Shown piece after piece: positions 58,894 through 64,000 of a stretch of 64,000 nt of DNA (its first letter is position 1; each line of letters opens with the position of its first letter). The position numbers and the translations under genes were made by a program. The notes beneath the pieces are model-generated. The model searched no databases, was not told where the DNA came from, and saw only the letters and a program-made list of their open reading frames with translations. Source of the stretch: Saprospira sp. CCB-QB6 (GTDB lineage Bacteria > Bacteroidota > Bacteroidia > Chitinophagales > Saprospiraceae); NCBI RefSeq assembly GCF_028464065.1, contig NZ_CP116808.1, positions 3,749,501-3,813,500 of the forward strand, read 5' to 3'.

Positions 58894-60873
58894 TTAACGA
58901 AATACGGCAATCTCTACTCCTTTTTGCTGCAATTTTCTAAACATGGGCTCCTGTTTTAATACATAATCAAGACTATAGGAGATATAATCATGGCTGAGAT
59001 AAATTACCTTTAGTTTGGGAAGTTGAAAAATTTCTTGAGGAACTTCCTGAAGCGTCTGAATTTTTAAATCCTGACCAGGGAAGAGCGCTGCTGGCGGTTT
59101 CATTGGTGGCGTATAGCTAATGACCAATTCTTTTAAATTTTGAAAATGGGCAATTGATTTGGGGATAGCTAGGTCAAAATTATTTCCTGAAATGTCAAGT
59201 CTTTCCACTTGCGTCCAAGAAAGCATATGTTTGGGGATCTCGCTAAGCCCTAAGTCGAGCAGATAGAGTGTGTTTTTGGCTAAATCTTCTGCAAAAAAGG
59301 CATCCATCCATTCAGGATCATTGGATTGAATAACTTTTAGAGCCCCTATACCTGTACGTTTATAGAATGCTTCTAATAGGCTCTTGATTTCGAGTTCATT
59401 GGGTGCGGCAGCGATATATCGATCAATAGTATGGGCAAAGTGCAGTTCAGGGAACTGTTCGCTAAAGAGTTTCCAGCGTTTTTTGACCACTGTACTAAAC
59501 GAACGAGGGCTGATGCGCTCTATTTGGGCCAGAGCTAATTGTTTGATTTTATTGTCTTTGTTTGTTTTGTAGAGCACGAATAAAGCGGCGCGGAGCTCAG
59601 TTGGGCAGCCGCCTTGTTCCAGCATATAGAGTCCTAGGCGAATCATTTCTGGATCTTCGCTGAGCAGCAATTCCTTCAAATTTTGTAGCTCTTGGCTAGC
59701 TGCTTCTTTAAGGCAAGCCTCTCCTTTTTGCTCGAGGAGCTGCAACAGGCTTTTTTCGCTTAGGATTTTAATTTGAGGATATTTAGTGAGCGGATCGCCC
59801 TCAATTTTGGGTAGGTCGCCAAGGACCAAAAGTTGGGTTTTGGCGGTAATTTTATTTTTGGGGATCAGTTCTAGCTCCTTAAGTTGTTCTTTGAGCTCTC
59901 GTTTATTTCCCTTAAACTTCCCTTTGAGGACAATTTTGGTTCCTGCTTTTAATTCAGGCAAGTTTTTTTGAATGTGTTTTTCGAGCTCGGTAAAGACCTT
60001 GTTTCTAAAATTGCTCAAGGGTAAATCAAGTAGCTCGATGAGTTCATTGCTAGACAAATTGGGCAGTTCTTTTTCTGGCTGCTCCAAATAATTTAGGCAA
60101 TCTTGCAGAAAATCAACTTTATAATGATTCTTTTGGGCGGCATTAAAGAGTGTAACAAAATCTTTGAAAAGGGGAGTGGCCTTAGCCGATTTATCGCCTC
60201 TTTTAAAATAATGGAGCGCTGGAAACTGCAGCAGTAGTTGGGGCTGTTCCTGCAAGGCCGTATCGCGGAGACAAAGCTTGCGCAGTTGGGGCAATTGGAG
60301 CAAAGGGCTATTGGCTTGGACCTTGAGTTGGGCAGAAGGGGCCGAAAAATCTTCTAGGGAAGTTAATTGAGAAAAGTTTTTGCCTAGCTGACTCAAGCCA
60401 TGAAAATAAAGAATATGTAGGCGCTTCAATTTAGAAAGTTGGCAAATGCTATCGGGAAGTTGTTGGATATTTTTCCAATGACAGGCTTCTAAATCTAGGG
60501 TTTCCAAGGCTTGTAGTTGGCTGAAAAAGCTAAAATCTGTTGTTTTGTCAAAATATTGCCCATATAAACGGAGCTCGACCAAATTGGGGAAAAGATAGGG
60601 CAGTTGCGGCAGGAGCTGAGGCGCATAAGTCCTTAGGTTTAGCCGCTTGACCGTAGGCATGGGCTGCACATCTAAGCTCTCCCATTCAAAATCTTTGGGA
60701 AGTCGACTGAGGCGCAGTTCATGGATTTGAAGTGCAAAAAAAGATTTGGGAAAGCGTTTGAGATTGAGCAGGACTGGAACATCAAAAAGTAACCGTTTTT
60801 CTTGCTGCAATTGGGCAATTTTGTCGGCAATCATCTTGCGCTCCAGGTTTTCTTCTTTTGTATAATACTGCAT
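58894..60873 (-). CDS. LRR protein with an internal BRCT-like domain
   Basis: This 659-residue protein has no signal peptide. Leucine-rich repeats occupy about residues 45-225 (LPDSICQLSKLKRLHILYFHG) and return near the C-terminus (about 540-640, LSEIPKHMLSWTQVERLDISGNNF). Between them, residues about 310-385 look like a BRCT domain: GTKIVLKGKF, RELKEQLKELELIPKNKIT, TQLLVLGDLPK, then IKILSEKSLLQLLEQKGE, the order seen in DNA-ligase-type BRCTs. A helical HEAT-like stretch follows (about 385-480). The mixture is unusual. Function unknown; the BRCT call is by eye. Confidence 0.7.
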   Translation of the reverse strand: MQYYTKEENLERKMIADKIAQLQQEKRLLFDVPVLLNLKRFPKSFFALQIHELRLSRLPKDFEWESLDVQPMPTVKRLNLRTYAPQLLPQLPYLFPNLVELRLYGQYFDKTTDFSFFSQLQALETLDLEACHWKNIQQLPDSICQLSKLKRLHILYFHGLSQLGKNFSQLTSLEDFSAPSAQLKVQANSPLLQLPQLRKLCLRDTALQEQPQLLLQFPALHYFKRGDKSAKATPLFKDFVTLFNAAQKNHYKVDFLQDCLNYLEQPEKELPNLSSNELIELLDLPLSNFRNKVFTELEKHIQKNLPELKAGTKIVLKGKFKGNKRELKEQLKELELIPKNKITAKTQLLVLGDLPKIEGDPLTKYPQIKILSEKSLLQLLEQKGEACLKEAASQELQNLKELLLSEDPEMIRLGLYMLEQGGCPTELRAALFVLYKTNKDNKIKQLALAQIERISPRSFSTVVKKRWKLFSEQFPELHFAHTIDRYIAAAPNELEIKSLLEAFYKRTGIGALKVIQSNDPEWMDAFFAEDLAKNTLYLLDLGLSEIPKHMLSWTQVERLDISGNNFDLAIPKSIAHFQNLKELVISYTPPMKPPAALFPGQDLKIQTLQEVPQEIFQLPKLKVIYLSHDYISYSLDYVLKQEPMFRKLQQKGVEIAVFR

Positions 60874-60945
60874 TTGCTCGATTTTGAGGCAAAAATACAG
60901 CTTTTGAGGAAGAAGAAGGAAATTAGGGCTTGTTCAAATAGACAT

Positions 60946-61716
60946 TTAAGGGGCCATTTTTTCTAAATAAGCCATTGCTTTTTTCATGGCATGGGCTTGT
61001 TGTAAGCCCATGTAAAGCTCTTCTTGCAATTGCTCCACTCTTTCTGCTTTGCTGCTGTCAGGGATCAGTTGGCCAAAAATATGCAGAATTTTTTCTAGGG
61101 TTGTTTCTAGCTGTAGCAAAGAGAGTTCCTTCGTTTTGGCCTTTTCTTTTCCTAAAAGGACAACGGCATATTGCGCAATCAAAGAAACTGTATCTTCTAG
61201 ATAAAGAGGTTCTTTTTTTCGCTTACGTTCTGTAATAGACCGAATAATAGTGGCTCGCATATCTTCTCCCAGGTTTTGGGGTAAGCTGCTTAAGGGTTGA
61301 GTAGAAAATAACTGAGGAAGTAAATTCCCTTCTTTTAAACAGAGTTCAGACCGCAGTTCTACTTCTGTATCAAACAACCATTGACTGAGGCCTGCCAATT
61401 GGCCGTTTTCTATCCGCAGTTCTAAGCCATGTGGAACATAACTATTGCCTGCTTCATCACTACCGATGCCTTTAAAGAGCAATTTACCTTCACGGCTAAT
61501 CAACTGCATGCGCTTTGGCTGCATCAATACTTTTTGTACCCTTGAATTTGGGGCTAAGTTGAGTAGACTAATCCAGTAATAGTCGCCCGACTTAACAATT
61601 TTAAAGGCCCGATCCTCAAAGGTGAATTGAGGTGAGGGGCCACGCTCTCCCGCTCTAAAGCGATCAGAGGTAGAAATAAAAATGTAGTAAGGGTAATTTT
61701 TGATTTGGGGAATCAT
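60946..61716 (-). CDS. Uncharacterised cytoplasmic protein
   Basis: I do not recognise this 256-residue protein. The N-terminal half is beta-rich (IKNYPYYIFISTSDRF, FEDRAFKIVKSGDYYWISLLNLAP, HGLELRIENGQLAG). The C-terminal half is helical and charged (IIRSITERKRKKEPLYLEDTVSLIAQYAVVLLGKEKAK) and ends in a coiled-coil-like helix. It has no signal or membrane segment. It lies 10 bp downstream of the globin-STAS gene on the same strand, so it may share that stress-signalling context. Confidence 0.6.
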   Translation of the reverse strand: MIPQIKNYPYYIFISTSDRFRAGERGPSPQFTFEDRAFKIVKSGDYYWISLLNLAPNSRVQKVLMQPKRMQLISREGKLLFKGIGSDEAGNSYVPHGLELRIENGQLAGLSQWLFDTEVELRSELCLKEGNLLPQLFSTQPLSSLPQNLGEDMRATIIRSITERKRKKEPLYLEDTVSLIAQYAVVLLGKEKAKTKELSLLQLETTLEKILHIFGQLIPDSSKAERVEQLQEELYMGLQQAHAMKKAMAYLEKMAP

Positions 61717-61726
61717 ATTTTGGGGA

Positions 61727-62593
61727 TTAAATGGCTAACTCATGTATATTAACCAGCTTGAGATTTTTAAAGGCATAAGCTTTACTTAAAGCATCTTTCA
61801 TGCTGCTTTGCGCATTTATTTTCTTCAACTGAATATCAAGCTCTAGTAAGGTTTGCGCCATAATTGGACTGATGCCCGACACCAAAGGTTTGCACCCCAT
61901 GAGTTGAACGGCTTTAAGCAATTGCAATAAGCCCTTGGCCTCCTCTAGCTGCAAATGTTGCAAGCCCTTAATGTCTAAAATAAACACCTTGGCAGAAACC
62001 TCAGAAACCTTGTGCAAGGCTTGTTTGATCACTTCCTTGAGCCGCTTTTTGTGAAGAATACCCACCAAAGGCAAAAAGAGAATATCATCCCAAATTTGAG
62101 AAAGTGGAGCCGCCAAACGACGATTTTCCTCTTCCAAAACCGCTTCCTTTTGCTGGTTATAGCTATCCACAATAATAGCGATCTCTTGCTCAATACGCAT
62201 ATGAAAGGCCTCTAAAAGGTCAAAATCACGGATACTGAGCGCCCTAAATACTTCTCGAAAAAGATGGCCAAACAACACCATTCCCTCAAAATAAAATTTG
62301 AGCGGCAAGCCAATACGGGCATGCACTAAACCAATGCTTTTTCGGCGCTCTTGATAAGCCGCATCAAAGTCTAAAGTCCAGAAGTCGGTCCAATAACTTT
62401 TATGCAAGCTTTTGAGGCGTTTAACCTGATGGTCAGAGGTGAAAAAGTGCTCAAAATCAGGTTGACTCAGCATTTGATCATAAAATTGATCTATAATTTG
62501 GGGGAGTTGGCCAAGCATCAAATCGGCATAAGTATGCAAAATCATATCGTCTGCTAGAATTTGTTCTTGACTTAAAACTTTTGGGGTTTGCAT
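61727..62593 (-). CDS. Globin-sensor and STAS protein, RsbR-like
   Basis: This 288-residue protein has an N-terminal sensor-globin domain (about 10-160) with LKSLHKSYWTDFW and the proximal-histidine segment IGLVHARIGLPLKFYFEG (H91 by my count), as in globin-coupled sensors. The C-terminal STAS domain (about 170-285) has FLPLVGILHKKRLKEV, KVFILDIKGLQHL and GCKPLVSGISPIMAQTL. This combination is that of RsbR-type stressosome proteins, which pass a signal (here possibly oxygen or another haem ligand) to a kinase/phosphatase switch. No RsbS/RsbT gene is visible nearby. Confidence 0.85.
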   Translation of the reverse strand: MQTPKVLSQEQILADDMILHTYADLMLGQLPQIIDQFYDQMLSQPDFEHFFTSDHQVKRLKSLHKSYWTDFWTLDFDAAYQERRKSIGLVHARIGLPLKFYFEGMVLFGHLFREVFRALSIRDFDLLEAFHMRIEQEIAIIVDSYNQQKEAVLEEENRRLAAPLSQIWDDILFLPLVGILHKKRLKEVIKQALHKVSEVSAKVFILDIKGLQHLQLEEAKGLLQLLKAVQLMGCKPLVSGISPIMAQTLLELDIQLKKINAQSSMKDALSKAYAFKNLKLVNIHELAI

Positions 62594-62744
62594 TTTCTTG
62601 AGGTACTTGTTCTACTCAAAAATAAGCAATTATCTATTGATATAAAATATGATGAAAAACTTTTTTAAGAAAACCTTAAGTGGGATTTGCCCTCTATTTT
62701 ATTTTTTGAAAAGCTCCTACTTAAGGAGGATACAATAAATGCTG

Positions 62745-62880
62745 TTATTTTGGGGCTGCCCCTCGCTTCGCTCGGGTCGCTATGCTGCGCGGCTCGCTGG
62801 TCGCTCGGCCCTGCGCAAAATTCGCTACGCTCATTTTGCTGGGTCTGGCCTGCGGCCACTGCTGCCCATCCCTCAGCCAA
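62745..62880 (+). repeat. GC-rich forward arm R, GGGCTGCCCC subtype
   Basis: GGGGCTGCCCCTCGCTTCGC, CTCGGGTCGCTATGCTGCGC, the constant linker GGTCGCTCGGCCCTGCGC, the AT-type second stem (CAAAAT...ATTTTG), GGGTCTGGCCTGCGGCC and CTGCTGCCCATCCCTCAGCC. It sits between divergent genes, so it is not always at gene ends. The rest of 62594-63016 is AT-rich with no recognised feature. Confidence 0.75.
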
Positions 62881-63016
62881 ATGCAATTCCTTTGCTATTA
62901 TTTTTAAATAAAACTAAATGGCTAAGGGCAAGAAAAACTAAGGCTTTGTTCCTTTGTCTAGCATTTTTGTTTATTATTAGGTAGTCATTCAATTTTTAGC
63001 CTTAAACCTTAATAAT

Positions 63017-63508
63017 ATGCGCAAGCTATTCCAATTGAAAGAAAAGATTTGGAGTTTTGGTGGAAATTATGTCATCCGAGACGAAAATGAAGAGCCCGTT
63101 TATGCGGTCAAGGGAAAAGTTTTTTCTTGGGGAAAAGATCTCTCCTTTCAAGATTATCATACGGGGGAAGAAATATTTCGCATCAAGCAAATTTTGATGA
63201 GTTTTATGCCTCGCTTCGAAATTTTGAAGGATGGAGAGCCATTGGCTGAAATTCGCAAAGAGTTTCAGTGGTTTGGCCAAAAGTTTACCTTAGATGTGCC
63301 TGGTCCAAATGATTATACTATTGAAGGCTCTTTTTGGCAAAGAGAATTTGAATTTCGCCGAGCTTCGGGCCTCTCTGCTCGAGTATCTAAAGCGTTTTGG
63401 AATTGGACGGATACTTATGGCATTGAAATTTATGAGGGCGATGAGGCCTTTATCTTAGCCACCGCTATTGTTATTGATTTGGTGCTGTTTGAAAAGAAAT
63501 CAAACTAA
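63017..63508 (+). CDS. LURP-one-related (LOR) family protein
   Basis: This 163-residue protein is one LOR/tubby-like beta-barrel domain: FQLKEKIWSFGGNYVIRDENE, VYAVKGKVFSWGKDLSFQD, IFRIKQILMSFMPRFEI, DYTIEGSFWQREFEF and YGIEIYEGDEAFILATAIVID. Bacterial members (YxjI type) are small cytoplasmic proteins of uncertain role, structurally related to phospholipid scramblases. A paralogue starts 6 bp after its stop. Confidence 0.82.
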   Translation: MRKLFQLKEKIWSFGGNYVIRDENEEPVYAVKGKVFSWGKDLSFQDYHTGEEIFRIKQILMSFMPRFEILKDGEPLAEIRKEFQWFGQKFTLDVPGPNDYTIEGSFWQREFEFRRASGLSARVSKAFWNWTDTYGIEIYEGDEAFILATAIVIDLVLFEKKSN

Positions 63509-63514
63509 GTAGTC

Positions 63515-64000
63515 ATGCCAAAGCGCTTTCAGCTCAAGGAAAAAGCTTGGAGTCTAGATAGTAGCTATCTAATCCGAGATGAGCTAGACCAAATTACTTA
63601 TTTGGTAGAAGGGAAGTTTTTTTCTTGGGGCAAAGCCCTTTCTTTTCGAGATTATAAAACAGGACAAGAGTTATTTCAAATTAAAAGACGGCTTTTTTGC
63701 CTGTTGCCTCAGTTTGAAATAAAACATAAGGGAGAAGTCATTGCCGAATTTCGTAAGCGGTTTTACCTTTGGGGACATTGTTTTAGTTTAAGGTTTTCAG
63801 GAGGGTCAAATTATCAAGTCGAGGGTGGCTTTTGGTCCAGAAACTTTATTGTTAGTGCAAATGAAAAACAATTAGCCAAATTGTCTAAAAAGTTTTGGGC
63901 CTGGACAGATACTTATGCTGTTGAAATCTATGAAGGAGAGGAACAACTAATTTTGGCTGCTGCTGTCATTATTGATTGTGTTTTATTTAATCATGGTTCA
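63515..64000 (+). CDS. Second LURP-one-related protein, cut by the window end
   Basis: The frame opens at ATG 63515 and stays open to the window edge (162 codons). It is clearly a paralogue of the preceding gene: FQLKEKAWSLDSSYLIRDELD, YLVEGKFFSWGKALSFRDY, NYQVEGGFWSRNF and YAVEIYEGEEQLILAAAVIID. The stop lies outside the window but must be close, judging by the sister's length. It is a tandem duplication, 6 bp apart and probably co-transcribed. Confidence 0.8.
   Translation, partial: MPKRFQLKEKAWSLDSSYLIRDELDQITYLVEGKFFSWGKALSFRDYKTGQELFQIKRRLFCLLPQFEIKHKGEVIAEFRKRFYLWGHCFSLRFSGGSNYQVEGGFWSRNFIVSANEKQLAKLSKKFWAWTDTYAVEIYEGEEQLILAAAVIIDCVLFNHGS

Noticed and set aside
10921-62880. Insertion sequence or transposon for the GC-rich units
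   Set aside because: No transposase or recombinase frame lies in or next to any unit; open frames inside them are by-products of GC-rich palindromes. A non-autonomous repeat remains possible.

Overview
The window looks like chromosome from a Bacteroidota bacterium. The evidence is AT-rich genes, almost no Shine-Dalgarno sites, TATCTTTG-type -7 boxes, many Bacteroidota-style lipoproteins, and a SpvB-like/Rhs gene pair of Bacteroidota type. Saprospira (Saprospiraceae) is my best guess; this is inference, because no marker gene was compared. No rRNA, tRNA, CRISPR array or transposase gene was seen.

Region 1 (about 0.3-19.3 kb) is one co-oriented, tightly spaced gene cluster. It holds a small secreted protein, a LamG-domain protein, a Skp/OmpH-like lipoprotein, a second lipoprotein, a 2411-residue SpvB/Tc-B-like protein, a LolA-like protein, a 2298-residue Rhs/YD-repeat protein with a papain-like C-terminal tip, and a small gene in the immunity position. 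I read it as a polymorphic-toxin delivery operon.

Region 2 (about 19.4-40.4 kb) is the main discovery. It is a head-to-tail array of eight further Rhs 3'-fragments (called cassettes 2 to 9 here; the full-length gene is cassette 1). Each fragment repeats the end of the full-length rhs gene at near-identical DNA level. After the RFGFNG motif it switches to a different C-terminal domain, followed within a few bases by a different small gene that is probably its immunity gene. Recognisable tips are an alpha/beta hydrolase (cassette 4), a toxin-44-like domain (cassette 5) and an HExxHxxGxxH metzincin-like protease (cassette 6). Cassette 8 is broken by a 161-bp foldback element. Cassette 9 is a remnant whose probable immunity gene survives. 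The fragments lack credible starts, and cassettes 5 to 8 have in-frame stops just upstream, so they look like silent donors for tip replacement by recombination. Most cassettes are separated by 390-515 bp GC-rich units with an inverted-repeat layout (forward arm, central hairpin, reverse arm). One separator is split by about 820 bp of unusual non-coding DNA containing a perfect 43-bp tandem repeat.

Region 3 (40.5-64 kb) is ordinary chromosome: TM2 protein, WD40 protein, WG-repeat lipoprotein, DUF4836-like lipoprotein, flippase, dUTPase, sugar nucleotidyltransferase, two leucine-rich-repeat proteins (one with a BRCT-like insert), an oxyR/peroxiredoxin divergent pair, an MBL-rhodanese protein, a CHAT protease, a CDF metal transporter, a DEAD-box helicase, a globin-STAS stressosome-type protein and two tandem LURP-one proteins. 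Shorter arms of the same GC-rich family sit in many of its intergenic gaps. The family is therefore probably genome-wide, while the paired inverted layout with the ATGGGCCGATGG hairpin was seen only in the Rhs array.
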